Shown here: positions 42,861 to 51,529 of the stretch, piece after piece
Layout of the letters: every line of letters starts with the position of its first letter
Position numbering within the stretch: position 1 is the first letter of the stretch
Assembly: GCA_963737835.1 (NCBI GenBank)
Contig: CAVTUH010000002.1
Coordinates: 372,001-436,000, forward strand
From: Palsa-1248 sp963737835
Lineage (GTDB): Bacteria; Gemmatimonadota; Gemmatimonadetes; Gemmatimonadales; Gemmatimonadaceae
DNA: 64,000 nucleotides
Reading direction: 5' to 3'
Notes under the pieces: generated by a model
What the model saw: the letters and a program-made list of their open reading frames with translations, nothing else
Databases searched by the model: none
What the model was told of the DNA's origin: nothing
Translations under genes and position numbers: made by a program

Positions 42861-43535
42861 TTAGTCGTCCGAGCGTTTCACCCTGGTTGCCGGGGACGCG
42901 GGGCGCGGGCGAGCGGCCCCGGGCGTTCTAGCGCGCGCCGCTCGACGGCGTGAGGGTTTGTGCGTAGGGTCGAGTACCGCGCGCAGGACGGCCACGGCTT
43001 GGTCGAACGCATCGAGGCTGCGATCCGTCCGCGAGAGCATCACGCCGCCCTCCATGGTAGTCAATACGAACGTCGCGAGGGCCCGTCGGTCGAACTGCGC
43101 GGGGATGCGAGGGCCTGCCTCCACGAGACAGCGCTCGATCGCCTCGATCCAGGCGGTGAAGTTGGCGGCGAGGCGTTCGCGCACCACCGGATCGGGTTCG
43201 TGAAGCTCGAGTGCGAGGCTTCCAATCGGGCAGCCATACGTACAGTCTGTGGATTCGAGCGCGAGGCGATAGCGCGCGAGAAGCGCAAAGATGCGCTCGA
43301 TCGGATCGTCAACGCGGCGCCACGCCGGCTCGAGCAGCATCGGACCGATGCCTTCGCGGTACGCGTCGAGTACGGCGACTAGCAGATCCTGTTTGCCGGG
43401 AAAGAAGTAGTAGAGGCTCCCCGCGTTGACCCCGGTCGCGTGGAGAATGTCGGCGATAGTCGTGCCCGCATAGCCTTTGGTCGCGAAGAGGCGCATGGCC
43501 GCCGCCACGAGCGTCTCGCGCGTATGACTGGACAC
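42861..43535 (-). CDS. TetR-family transcriptional regulator
   Basis: About 224 residues from GTG 43535. The N-terminal HTH is TRETLVAAAMRLFATKGYAGTTIADILHATGVNAGSLYYFFPGKQDLLVAVLDAY, typical of TetR/AcrR, and the C-terminal ligand domain includes CPIGSLALELHEPDPVVRERLAANF and FVLTTMEGGVMLSRTD. It lies 31 bases downstream of the DUF6265-like gene in the same direction, and the perfect palindrome 44182-44201 just upstream of that gene is its likely operator, so the operon is probably autoregulated. The inducer is unknown. The C-terminus is a basic Pro/Ala/Arg tail. Confidence 0.9.
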   Translation of the reverse strand: MSSHTRETLVAAAMRLFATKGYAGTTIADILHATGVNAGSLYYFFPGKQDLLVAVLDAYREGIGPMLLEPAWRRVDDPIERIFALLARYRLALESTDCTYGCPIGSLALELHEPDPVVRERLAANFTAWIEAIERCLVEAGPRIPAQFDRRALATFVLTTMEGGVMLSRTDRSLDAFDQAVAVLRAVLDPTHKPSRRRAARARTPGAARPRPASPATRVKRSDD

Positions 43536-43566
43536 CGGGGTACTCGCCCGCTCCGCTCGCCGCGTG

Positions 43567-44163
43567 CTAGGAATGCGGCGTGGTTCTGCGGTAGACGACC
43601 TCGATCGTGCTCGGCTTCCCGTTCTCATCGAGGATGTCGCTGTGGGCGAACATTGCGTTCTGACCACGCTGCGTCCATGAAGACACGCGGGGTCGCGTCG
43701 AGAGCAGTGTCCTGTCGAACGCCACCGTGTTTTCGAATGTGTCGCTGCTGTCGGTCAATGTCGTGAGCAGCATCGTCTGCTTGAAAGTCGACTCCATTTC
43801 GGAGAGAGCGCCATTGAAGTGCCGGAACCGCAGCTCGACACCGTTCGATCCATCGACGAGGGATATGAGCTCGAGAAGGACGGGCTTCCCATCCTGAGAG
43901 AGCCGCATCAGGCCGCTCATGAGCCCTCCCCTGGGCGGCTGGAACGTCAGCTCCGTGACAATGTTGTCCACGCCCACCAGCCGACCCTCCCAGCTGCCGG
44001 CGAGCCACGTGAAATCGCTCGTCCGATGCAGCGGTGCGGCCCGCGACCCGCCCGCGAGGGGTGGTCCGCCTCGAGTGGCCTGCGCGTGGAGACCGTCTGT
44101 CCCCGCGAGGATCGTTGCGATTGCGAGGATGAACGCAACTGTGACCGCGCGCGGTCTCTGCAT
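43567..44163 (-). CDS. Exported DUF6265-like protein
   Basis: A 198-residue protein with signal peptide (VTVAFILAIATILAGTDGLHAQ). The mature part has the DUF6265 pattern: DFTWLAGSWEGRLVGVDNIVTELTFQPPRGGLMSGLMRLSQDGKPVLLELISL, then VELRFRHFNGALSEME. Members are predicted to be small lipocalin-like beta-barrels; function unknown. First gene of the operon with the TetR regulator, with the palindromic operator 19 bases upstream of its ATG. Confidence 0.78.
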   Translation of the reverse strand: MQRPRAVTVAFILAIATILAGTDGLHAQATRGGPPLAGGSRAAPLHRTSDFTWLAGSWEGRLVGVDNIVTELTFQPPRGGLMSGLMRLSQDGKPVLLELISLVDGSNGVELRFRHFNGALSEMESTFKQTMLLTTLTDSSDTFENTVAFDRTLLSTRPRVSSWTQRGQNAMFAHSDILDENGKPSTIEVVYRRTTPHS

Positions 44164-44181
44164 GTGGCTCTCTAGAAAGGT

Positions 44182-44201
44182 TTAGTTGAATATTCAACTA
44201 A
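44182..44201 (-). promoter_or_regulatory. Probable TetR operator
   Basis: TTAGTTGAATATTCAACTAA is a perfect 20-bp palindrome, much richer in A/T than its surroundings, located 19-38 bases upstream of the ATG of the DUF6265-like gene. Its size and symmetry are those of TetR-family operators, and the TetR gene is the second gene of the operon. Binding would block transcription or elongation into the operon. Confidence 0.85.
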
Positions 44202-44216
44202 CACGCGCCGCTCGCT

Positions 44217-44243
44217 AGGGGGCGACGCAATGCGTCGCCCTAA
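44217..44243. repeat. Palindrome GGGCGACGCA-A-TGCGTCGCCC
   Basis: A third copy of the palindrome at 41431, with one central base, flanked by TAGGG and CCTA. Confidence 0.8.
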
Positions 44244-44471
44244 GGTTCCGCACGCGGCGCCACGGCCTTGGAAAGCGCGGAACTCGGGGCTGGCCCCCCC
44301 GGGCTCGTCGAGACACCCGAATCCGGCGTCTTGCCGGTCTCACACCCGCCATTCGCACCGATCGAGCTGATCCATTCGTGCCGCTCAGTCTGCAAAGGCA
44401 TAGGAAATGCCTCAGGTTGTTCCCCCCGGCCAGTCGATAGGCGGGCAGACGCTTCCAGGGAGAGCCTTACC

Positions 44472-44624
44472 ATGTTGTGGGCTGTCGTGCTGGTGAGCTT
44501 CGTGTTGTGGATCGTGCTGTTCGTCTTTTTCCATGCAGCAGGCGGACTTGTGGACGCAGTGCTGGTGGTCGCAATGGCCGCAGCCATCTACGACCTGCTC
44601 ATCGACCGGCGCCGGGCGATCTAG
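44472..44624 (+). CDS. lmo0937/DUF5670-family small membrane protein
   Basis: A 50-residue protein from ATG 44472 (GGGAGAG upstream). It has two helices, MLWAVVLVSFVLWIVLFVFFHAAGGLVDAVLVVAMAAAIYDLL split by a Gly pair, and a basic end DRRRAI. This matches the small lmo0937/DUF5670 family of membrane proteins (two short helices, ~50 residues), whose role is unknown but often stress related. Confidence 0.75.
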   Translation: MLWAVVLVSFVLWIVLFVFFHAAGGLVDAVLVVAMAAAIYDLLIDRRRAI

Positions 44625-44778
44625 CATCGAATAGTTGAGCACGGGTTAGATTGTTCTCGAGCTCGTTGGCAAGAGCGTTGCTAGACAGAAGCATCGACGC
44701 GCCAAGTTGTGGCGCGCGCGCAAGAGTCGGCAGCCACCCTCTTTCCGCCCACGCCCCGTGCAAACGAATCATTTGCGA

Positions 44779-46800
44779 GTGAGGGTGACGTCTGCGTCGC
44801 CCGTATCCGGTGCTAGCCGGTTGCTTTTTCTACTCTCCACTTTCTGTTTCGCTACTCTCTCGGGCGCACAAGCGCCCGCGCCGCCCGCACAGCCTCCGAG
44901 TTCGAGTTCGGCCACGGATCCGCCGGGACGAGTGGGGCGATTGACCGGGATCAATGGCGCGGTGTCGTTCCGCGCGGCGGCCGACACTGAATGGGGCTAC
45001 GCCTCTCCGAATCAGCCGGCAACGACTGGCGATCGCGTCTGGTCGGATACCAACGGACGCGCAGAGATCGAGGTGGGCAATGCGACCGTGCGGATCTGGC
45101 ACCAGACCGAGGTCGACGTCGTCCGTCTCGATGACCACACGGTGCAACTGGCTGTTCCACAGGGGTCCGCAGCACTTCGCCTGAGCGCACTCACCGCCGG
45201 ATCGCTCGCGGAGATCGACGCACCCAACGCCGTCGTGACGCCGACTTCGACGGGCGAGTATCGCGTCGACGTAAGTGCCGACGGCGCGATGACCACGGTC
45301 ACGGTTTGGTCCGGCGCCGCAGACATCACATCCGGCGGCTCGTCCTTCACCCTGCAGGGGCATCAGGTCGCGACCATTCGGGGAGACTCGAGCAGCTCGC
45401 CGACGTACGACGTGAGCCAGACGCACGCGCCCGACGAATTCGACCAGTGGTCGACGGATCTCGACAATCGCGTGAACAGCCGAGTGGCGCAGCGGCAATA
45501 CGTACCCAGCGGCATGCCCGGATGGGAAGACCTGGACGACAACGGCAACTGGGACTACGACAACAATGCCGGGCCGGTGTGGTACCCGTCGGGCGTGGCG
45601 GCCGACTGGGTGCCGTATCGGTTCGGGCACTGGGTCTGGTTCGGCGCATGGGGATGGACCTGGGTCGACGACGCACCGTGGGGATGGGCGCCGTTCCACT
45701 ATGGCCGGTGGGCATGGTTCAACAATCAATGGGGATGGTGCCCGGGCCGCGTGATCGCACAGCCGGTCTTCGCGCCCGCGCTCGTCGTGTTCGTCGGCGG
45801 CTCGACATGGGCACCAGGCGGTGGATATGGCTGGTTCCCGCTTGCCCCCGGCGAAGTGTATCGGCCGCCCTATGTCGTGAGCACACCCTATCTGCGTCGA
45901 GTGAATATCACGACCGTCACCAACATCACGACGATCACGAACGTGACGAACGTGACCAACATCACCTATCGAAATCGCGAAGTCACCAACGCCGTCACCG
46001 TCGTCTCGCGGAACACGTTCGAGACCGCGGCCCCCGTCGGCCGTGCTCTCGTACACGTGCCGCAAAACGAAGTCATTCGCGGCCCGATCACGACGAGGAT
46101 CGCCGTCGCACCGACGCGAGCGAGCGTGGTCGTTCGGCCGGAAGGCCGCGCCATCGTGGTCCCGCCACGCTCCGTGTCCGAGCGGACGGTCGTCGCGCTG
46201 CACTCGCCCCCGCCGGCGCGGGTGCCGTTATCGGAGCAGCTCCACACGATCTCAGCCAACGGCGGCCGGCCACTGACGTCGCAGCAAATGGCCTCGCTGC
46301 GTGCGACGTCGCCGACTGTTCGCGCTCGATCGGTTGTCTCTGTGGCCAGGCCAGCCGCCCCGCACCTCACCGCCGCGCGACCGGGCTTGCCGGAGGCGCA
46401 TCCTGCGCTCGAAACCGGCGCAGTGGGGCGTCCGATGGCCATGCCGCCAAATCGTCCTGCTGCCATCCCGCCCGCAACGGGCGTGCGGACGGAGCCCGCT
46501 GCACCGGCTGGGCCACCGCCACCCGTTGCGCGACCAACGGAGCGCGTCGGCTCGCCATCGCTCGCAGCGTCATACGCGGCGGAACGGGACCAGCAAGAGA
46601 CGCGTCACGTGCAGGAGTTTGCGAAACCACCGGCCGGTGAGTCGCAGGCTGCGCTCGCCGTGCGGCAGCAGACGGAAGACCAGGCGCTCGAGTCCCGCTA
46701 CCACCAGGCAGCGACTGCCGGTCGCTCCACGATGCCCCCGCGCACCAATGTCCCAGCGCCAAGACCGGCGAGCGGTGGGGGAGGGGCGAGGAAGAAGTAG
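44779..46800 (+). CDS. FecR-domain and DUF6600 protein
   Basis: About 674 residues. A hydrophobic signal (ASRLLFLLSTFCFATLSGAQ) is followed by a Pro/Ser linker and a FecR-like beta-helix (VGRLTGINGAVSFRAA ... GRAEIEVGNATVRIWHQTEVDVVRLD ... GSAALRLSAL ... TPTSTGEYRVDV). A Trp-rich DUF6600 region follows (DWVPYRFGHWVWFGAWGWTWVDDAPWGWAPFHYGRWAWFN). Then a repetitive TNITTITNVTNVTNIT stretch and a long disordered Pro/Ala-rich tail to the end. The start is uncertain (GTG 44779 or 44785, or TTG 44707). The signal region is encoded by a pyrimidine-tract/GCGC element (44826-44882). Function unknown, envelope-located. Confidence 0.82.
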   Translation: MRVTSASPVSGASRLLFLLSTFCFATLSGAQAPAPPAQPPSSSSATDPPGRVGRLTGINGAVSFRAAADTEWGYASPNQPATTGDRVWSDTNGRAEIEVGNATVRIWHQTEVDVVRLDDHTVQLAVPQGSAALRLSALTAGSLAEIDAPNAVVTPTSTGEYRVDVSADGAMTTVTVWSGAADITSGGSSFTLQGHQVATIRGDSSSSPTYDVSQTHAPDEFDQWSTDLDNRVNSRVAQRQYVPSGMPGWEDLDDNGNWDYDNNAGPVWYPSGVAADWVPYRFGHWVWFGAWGWTWVDDAPWGWAPFHYGRWAWFNNQWGWCPGRVIAQPVFAPALVVFVGGSTWAPGGGYGWFPLAPGEVYRPPYVVSTPYLRRVNITTVTNITTITNVTNVTNITYRNREVTNAVTVVSRNTFETAAPVGRALVHVPQNEVIRGPITTRIAVAPTRASVVVRPEGRAIVVPPRSVSERTVVALHSPPPARVPLSEQLHTISANGGRPLTSQQMASLRATSPTVRARSVVSVARPAAPHLTAARPGLPEAHPALETGAVGRPMAMPPNRPAAIPPATGVRTEPAAPAGPPPPVARPTERVGSPSLAASYAAERDQQETRHVQEFAKPPAGESQAALAVRQQTEDQALESRYHQAATAGRSTMPPRTNVPAPRPASGGGGARKK

Positions 46801-46802
46801 AG

Positions 46803-46928
46803 GGTTAGACGTTAGACGTTGGACGTTTTAGACGTTGGAAGACAAACTTCGAGGGCCAGCTTGATGCGCCGGAGCTGGCCCTCGAGGGTTTCTTCTCCAA
46901 CGTCTAACGTCCAACGTCCAACGTCTAG
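46803..46928. repeat. Inverted GTTAGACGTTGGACGTT arrays around a hairpin
   Basis: Left arm GGTTAGACGTTAGACGTTGG plus GACGTTGGAAGA, core CGAGGGCCAGC...GCTGGCCCTCG (11-bp perfect stem), right arm TCCAACGTCTAACGTCCAAC plus GTCCAACGTCTAG. It lies between two convergent genes, two bases after the stop of the FecR/DUF6600 gene and four before the stop of the glycosyltransferase gene. Confidence 0.88.
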
Positions 46929-46932
46929 CCTC

Positions 46933-48501
46933 TCACTTCACTGCCCGCACCACATAGATATTCTTGAAATCCACCGAATCCCGCGCTCCGTGCGCCCGAA
47001 GAAAGGACTGCAGGGCCGCGGCCGCGGTGTCGGACTTCCGAATGTATTGCTTGGAGACGACGACCAGGAAGTCGCGTTGGACGTGCGCTGCGGACATGCG
47101 CGCGTCGATTTGCGGCACCCCTGTGAGTGGCACCGCGTCCGGAATGTAGGTCTCGACCAATGCGTCGATCGGGACGCCAAGCACCGGTGCTCGGCCATGG
47201 TCCCGGCCGCGGTAGTAGTAGCGAAACGGGAATACGATCTCGGGGCCGACGATCAGTACCGGATCCGTCAACGATTGTTGTGCGACGTACGCCGCCGCGC
47301 CGCGGGAGTCGGCGACGTCCGCGTCGCGCTCGTAGCTCGCCAGGGTGAGCAGGCAGACCGTGAGGAGGGCTGCGCTGGCGATCCAGGCCCGCGTCCTCGA
47401 CCGCGTGCGCGCAATCCACGTGGACCACAGCAGGAGGAATCCCGGCGTGAGCACCGCCATGTGACGCGGCAGGATGAATGCGAAGTTCGTGACACGAAGG
47501 ATCACGAACGACAGGGTCGTGACGGCGAGCGCGATCGCCAGGACTCGCTCGTCGGCCGTCTGCCGGCCGCCAGCATGATCGGAGCCCGCACCGATCAGCC
47601 GGAGGAGTGGCACCGCGGCCAGAAGCGCCAACAGCCCGAACGCGACGTAGGGGCGGTTGAGCACCGGCGCGACAGCGAAGACGGCGCCGAAGAGCTCCCG
47701 CAGCATGAACGCGACTGAGCCGCCTGGCAGATGCGCCTGCACGACGTCAGCCGCGAACGGGGGATTCAGGTTTGCATGACCGGAAACCTGCTCGGCGATC
47801 ACCCCGATCCACGGGATGAGCGCGACGCCCACGACGGCCAATACCCCGGTCACGACCCAGCGCGCGCGACGGCTCGTCAGCGCCGCGACCCATTGCCCGA
47901 GCAGAATGAAGCCGGAGTAGTACATCGTGAGCAGCGACGCGTACGCGACGAGTCCGTACCAGAGCGCGTCCCATTTCATCCGCTTCGATTGGCCCGTCAC
48001 GATGCGTAGCAGCAGCCAGTACGAGAGCGCCGACAAGAGGAGCAGCAGCGCGTAGTCTCGCGCCTCGGCCGCCGCCCAAACGCACGTGGCGGTCACGGTC
48101 GCCACGACCGGAGCCGCGAGTCCACGTCCACTCCATGCGGGTCGCATCGCGAGCCACAAGACGACGATGCAGCCTACGATGCAGAATGTCGAAAACGTAC
48201 GTGCCCACTCGATGCTCCCGTCGCCCAGCCGAAGCCACGCGTTGAGCAGCACGAAATACAGCGGTGGCTGCAGCTCGAAATGCAACGCCCAATGCCACGT
48301 GCCCGCCACGGATTGGTGCGCCGTGATCAGTGTATAGGCTTCATTGACCCAGAGGCTCTTGCGCGCGGACGTCCAGATAGCCAATGCGATGATGCCAGCG
48401 CACGCCGCAACCAGGGTCCAGACCTCACGATCGAGTCGGGTCGCAGATCGCTCGACCCGCGGCCGCATCGCGCGCGCGGATGGCGCGGCTACGGTCGCCA
48501 T
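46933..48501 (-). CDS. GT-C fold membrane glycosyltransferase
   Basis: A 522-residue polytopic protein of the ArnT/PMT-like GT-C superfamily. It begins with a helix (WTLVAACAGIIALAIWTSA), then the first loop with KSLWVNEAYTLITAHQSV, where the acidic residue of NEA takes the place of the usual catalytic D/E, and HFELQPPLYFVLLNAWLRLG, the xxPPLYFxLL signature of this group. About ten further helices follow (e.g. VVATVTATCVWAAAEARDYALLLLLSALSYW, GFILLGQWVAALTS, FGLLALLAAVPLLRLIG), then a C-terminal soluble domain. It transfers a sugar from a polyprenyl-phosphate donor to an unknown acceptor. Confidence 0.85.
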   Translation of the reverse strand: MATVAAPSARAMRPRVERSATRLDREVWTLVAACAGIIALAIWTSARKSLWVNEAYTLITAHQSVAGTWHWALHFELQPPLYFVLLNAWLRLGDGSIEWARTFSTFCIVGCIVVLWLAMRPAWSGRGLAAPVVATVTATCVWAAAEARDYALLLLLSALSYWLLLRIVTGQSKRMKWDALWYGLVAYASLLTMYYSGFILLGQWVAALTSRRARWVVTGVLAVVGVALIPWIGVIAEQVSGHANLNPPFAADVVQAHLPGGSVAFMLRELFGAVFAVAPVLNRPYVAFGLLALLAAVPLLRLIGAGSDHAGGRQTADERVLAIALAVTTLSFVILRVTNFAFILPRHMAVLTPGFLLLWSTWIARTRSRTRAWIASAALLTVCLLTLASYERDADVADSRGAAAYVAQQSLTDPVLIVGPEIVFPFRYYYRGRDHGRAPVLGVPIDALVETYIPDAVPLTGVPQIDARMSAAHVQRDFLVVVSKQYIRKSDTAAAALQSFLRAHGARDSVDFKNIYVVRAVK

Positions 48502-48636
48502 GGGACGACGCGCGGGCGGATCTCAGTTCGTGCGCGTGAGGAATGAATCACGTGATGACCATATAGTCTGCTGGTTCGCACACGACCACTGCACCGAACG
48601 GGAGGGACCCTCCTCTCCCGCTCGGAACCTACCGTG

Positions 48637-50712
48637 TTACCACGTGGGGTTGGCTTCCAGCAACCGTTCGATCGCGGAGGCTTCGCCCGCCGGTGCAAAG
48701 AGATGCCCCTGGGCGAAGGTGCAGCTAAGTGCGCGCAACTCCCGCAGTTGAGCGTCCGTGCTTACCCCTTCGCCCACGGTCTCCAACCGCAGGCTCTGCG
48801 CCAGCGTCACCATGGCCCGGACAAATTGTGTTGCCCGTGCCTCGCGACTGAGCATCTGCACGAATGTCCGATCGATCTTGACCCCATCCAGGGGCAGCCG
48901 GTCCAGCACGGCGAGCGAGGAATAGCCGGTGCCAAAGTCGTCGAGATGCACGCGGATCCCCGTGCGTCGGAGCGTACTCAACGCGGCCAGGATCAGGTCG
49001 GGGCGCTCGATGATCACACTCTCCGTCAGCTCGAGCGTGAGACATTCGGGCGGAATGCCACATTCCCGGACCACGCGCGTGACCATGTCGACGAAATCAG
49101 GGCGAAGAAGTTGCCGCACTGATACGTTCACCGCGATCGAGAGTCCGCTCCAGTTCGGATGGCTTTCATGCCACGTGCGGAGTTGGCGGCACGCGACCAT
49201 CATGACCCACTCGCCGACGGGCACAATGATCCCGGTCGCTTCGGCCGCGGCGATGAACGCTGCGGGTGGCACGAGCCCTTTCTCCGCGTGATCCCATCGG
49301 ACCAGCGCCTCGACTGACACGATCCGCCCAGTCGAGAGCGACACGATCGGCTGATAGTGCAGCACGAACGCGTCCTGCGCCGCGGCGACGCGCAGCTCGG
49401 TTTCGAGTTGCAGCCGCGCGAGGGCCTCCGCGTGCATCACCCGGTCGAAGACGGCGAACCGAGCCCGCCCCGCACGCTTGGCGCTTCCGAGCGCGAGGTC
49501 GGCACTGCGCAGCAGATGCTCGGGCTCCCCCGCCGCACCCGCCTCGAGCGCGATTCCGAAGCTGGCCGATGTATACACCTCGTAGCCATCGACATTGATC
49601 GGAGCAGTAAGACCCGCCTGGATACGCTCGGCCACGCGCGCGGCATCGGCCGCGTGCGTCACCCGATGGATGAGTAGCGCGAACTCGTCAGCGCCCAGCC
49701 GCGCGGCGGTGTCCCCGGCCCGGGAACAATCCAACAACCGCTGGGCCACCGCGACCAGCAACGTGTCACCCGCAGCGTGGCCGAGGCTCTCGTTGATGGT
49801 ACGGAAGTGATCGAGATCGAGCAGGATCACGGCGAACGGCGCCGGCTCGCGTCGGTTGCGCGCAATGGCTTGAGCGAGGCGCTCCATGAAGAGCACGCGG
49901 TTGGGCAGCCCCGTGAGCGGATCGTGGAGTCCTTCGCGCCGGGTTCGTTGTGCGCTTCGCTCGCCCAATCGCTGCCGGCGCCGCATCGCCAGCGCCGGCG
50001 CCGTCGCCGCAGCGTGCTCAGTCAACACCCGGACTTCCTCCGGCGTCCACGTCCGCGGCTGGTCAGCAAAAACGCAGATGACGCCGGCGGGGCGATCGTT
50101 GCTGGCGCGCGGCAAAGGCGCGATCATGTAGGCGGGTACACGCAAGGCCTTTGCGTGCGGAGGCGCAGTGGGCGAAGCAGCTCCCGCGTCACCAATGGCG
50201 AGAGGCTCACCAGTTTCGAGCACCGCCGTACACGCGCGCGATCGGATGAGCGCGCCCGGGTCGCGGTTCAGCAGTGCCGGCGGCGCGCTCCCCCCGAGAA
50301 AGCAGCGGCGGTCGTCGCCAATGAGCACGATCGCGACCGCGGGGACACCGAATACGGCCGCCGTTCGATTGGCGACCCGTTCCAGATATGAAGCCAGCGT
50401 CCCGTCGAGCGCGGCATCAGCGCGCGACATCGGCGGGCCGTTGAACTCGTCCGATTGCCGGGCGTGGGCTGCCGAAATGGCTGCAACCGACGCGACGGGT
50501 GTGGCCGCTCGGCCAACCACAGGTTGGCCCGCGCCGGCCTCGGGCTTGCGCGGCTCCGCATTCCCCGGCGCCCCAAGCGCGGGGACGCCTGGGTTTTGGG
50601 GAATCCGATTGGCCGGCGGCTTGGGCAATGCCCCACTCGACCGTTTGCCGTTCGGCGTGCCGTTGTCTGGCGGAGGGTTCATGTCAGGACAAGGACGGTC
50701 CGTAGTGGCCAT
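48637..50712 (-). CDS. GAF-GGDEF-EAL cyclic-di-GMP protein with degenerate GGDEF
   Basis: About 691 residues from ATG 50712; a later ATG at 50682 is possible and in-frame sequence upstream comes from the repeat element. A Pro-rich N-terminus precedes a GAF domain (VANRTAAVFGVPAVAIVLIGDDRRCFLG). The GGDEF domain reads HDPLTGLPNRVLFMERL and its site is LGADEF instead of GGDEF, so cyclase activity is doubtful. The EAL domain keeps VEALVRWDHAE, IAVNVSVRQL, LTLELTES, LDDFGTGYSSL, VKIDRTFVQML and VGEGVS, so phosphodiesterase activity is likely. Probably lowers c-di-GMP in response to a small signal sensed by GAF. Cytosolic. Confidence 0.92.
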   Translation of the reverse strand: MATTDRPCPDMNPPPDNGTPNGKRSSGALPKPPANRIPQNPGVPALGAPGNAEPRKPEAGAGQPVVGRAATPVASVAAISAAHARQSDEFNGPPMSRADAALDGTLASYLERVANRTAAVFGVPAVAIVLIGDDRRCFLGGSAPPALLNRDPGALIRSRACTAVLETGEPLAIGDAGAASPTAPPHAKALRVPAYMIAPLPRASNDRPAGVICVFADQPRTWTPEEVRVLTEHAAATAPALAMRRRQRLGERSAQRTRREGLHDPLTGLPNRVLFMERLAQAIARNRREPAPFAVILLDLDHFRTINESLGHAAGDTLLVAVAQRLLDCSRAGDTAARLGADEFALLIHRVTHAADAARVAERIQAGLTAPINVDGYEVYTSASFGIALEAGAAGEPEHLLRSADLALGSAKRAGRARFAVFDRVMHAEALARLQLETELRVAAAQDAFVLHYQPIVSLSTGRIVSVEALVRWDHAEKGLVPPAAFIAAAEATGIIVPVGEWVMMVACRQLRTWHESHPNWSGLSIAVNVSVRQLLRPDFVDMVTRVVRECGIPPECLTLELTESVIIERPDLILAALSTLRRTGIRVHLDDFGTGYSSLAVLDRLPLDGVKIDRTFVQMLSREARATQFVRAMVTLAQSLRLETVGEGVSTDAQLRELRALSCTFAQGHLFAPAGEASAIERLLEANPTW

Positions 50713-50740
50713 ATGGCACAGGGCCAGACTGAGACCGGGC

Positions 50741-50833
50741 GGTCGGTGTCTCCTTTCTCCTTTCCGCAGGTCTCCTTTCTCGGGCGCGCAGCGCCCGCCC
50801 CAGACCCCAAACCCCAGACCCAAGACCCGCAGT
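50741..50833. repeat. CTCCTTTCTCCTTTCC tract, GGGCGCGCAGCGCCC palindrome and CCCAGACCC array
   Basis: Two CTCCTTTC tracts, the palindromic GGGCGCGCAGCGCCC, then CAGACCCCAAACCCCAGACC and CAAGACCC. It lies between the divergent GGDEF/EAL and ECF sigma genes. Confidence 0.6.
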
Positions 50834-50872
50834 TTCTTTATAGCTTCTTAACATCCCCGCTCCAGCCCCTTA

Positions 50873-51529
50873 ATGCCTCGCGCTCCTGCTCAGCCGCCGA
50901 TCCCGCAACCATCCGGGCCCGAGTCTCCCCTGCCAGGGAGCGAGCTCTCGTCGGCACCGCAGCAGCTATCCATTGGACTCGAGGCGGCGGTGGTTCGCTT
51001 CGGCGCACTCGTGCGCCGCGTCGCCTGGCGGCACAGGCTCAGCGGAGACGATTTGGATGAGGTGCTTCAGGACGTTCGGGTGCGCTTGTGGCGTGCGCAC
51101 GGTCAAAGTGAGCAACTCGCGACCGTGTCGGCGTCCTATGTATACAGGACGGCAATGAGCGCTGCGCTCGACCTCCTCCGGCGACGACGGCGCTCGAGCA
51201 CAGTCTCAGCAACCTCTCGCGACACCACGGAGGATTCGGACACAGCTGTCGATGATTTGGCGGCGAGTGTAGAGGGACATAGCAATCCCCAAGCGGCGCT
51301 GGACGCGAGTGAGACGAGTCGCGCAGTGTTGGCGGCGATCGAGCGCATCCCGAAGTCTCGTCGCGCGGTCGTACGTATGTATCTCATGGGGCATCCTCCG
51401 ATGGAAATCGCTGGATTGATGGGCTGGACAGAACCCAAGACCCGCAATCTGCTGTACCGCGGACTCGCCGACGTGCGCGCAGAGCTCGCGTCGAGGGGAT
51501 ACGGCCCGAGCGGCCAGGTGACACCATGA
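50873..51529 (+). CDS. ECF-type sigma factor
   Basis: A 218-residue sigma factor with a Pro-rich N-terminal extension. Region 2: VVRFGALVRRVAWRHRLSGDDLDEVLQDVRVRLWRA, ending SYVYRTAMSAALDLLRRRRR. Region 4: AIERIPKSRRAVVRMYLMGHPPMEIAGLMGWTEPKTRNLLYRGLADVRAELA. The stop overlaps the ATG of the next gene (ATGA, 51526-51529), which encodes the probable anti-sigma factor. The stimulus is unknown. It is divergent from the GGDEF/EAL gene. Confidence 0.92.
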   Translation: MPRAPAQPPIPQPSGPESPLPGSELSSAPQQLSIGLEAAVVRFGALVRRVAWRHRLSGDDLDEVLQDVRVRLWRAHGQSEQLATVSASYVYRTAMSAALDLLRRRRRSSTVSATSRDTTEDSDTAVDDLAASVEGHSNPQAALDASETSRAVLAAIERIPKSRRAVVRMYLMGHPPMEIAGLMGWTEPKTRNLLYRGLADVRAELASRGYGPSGQVTP

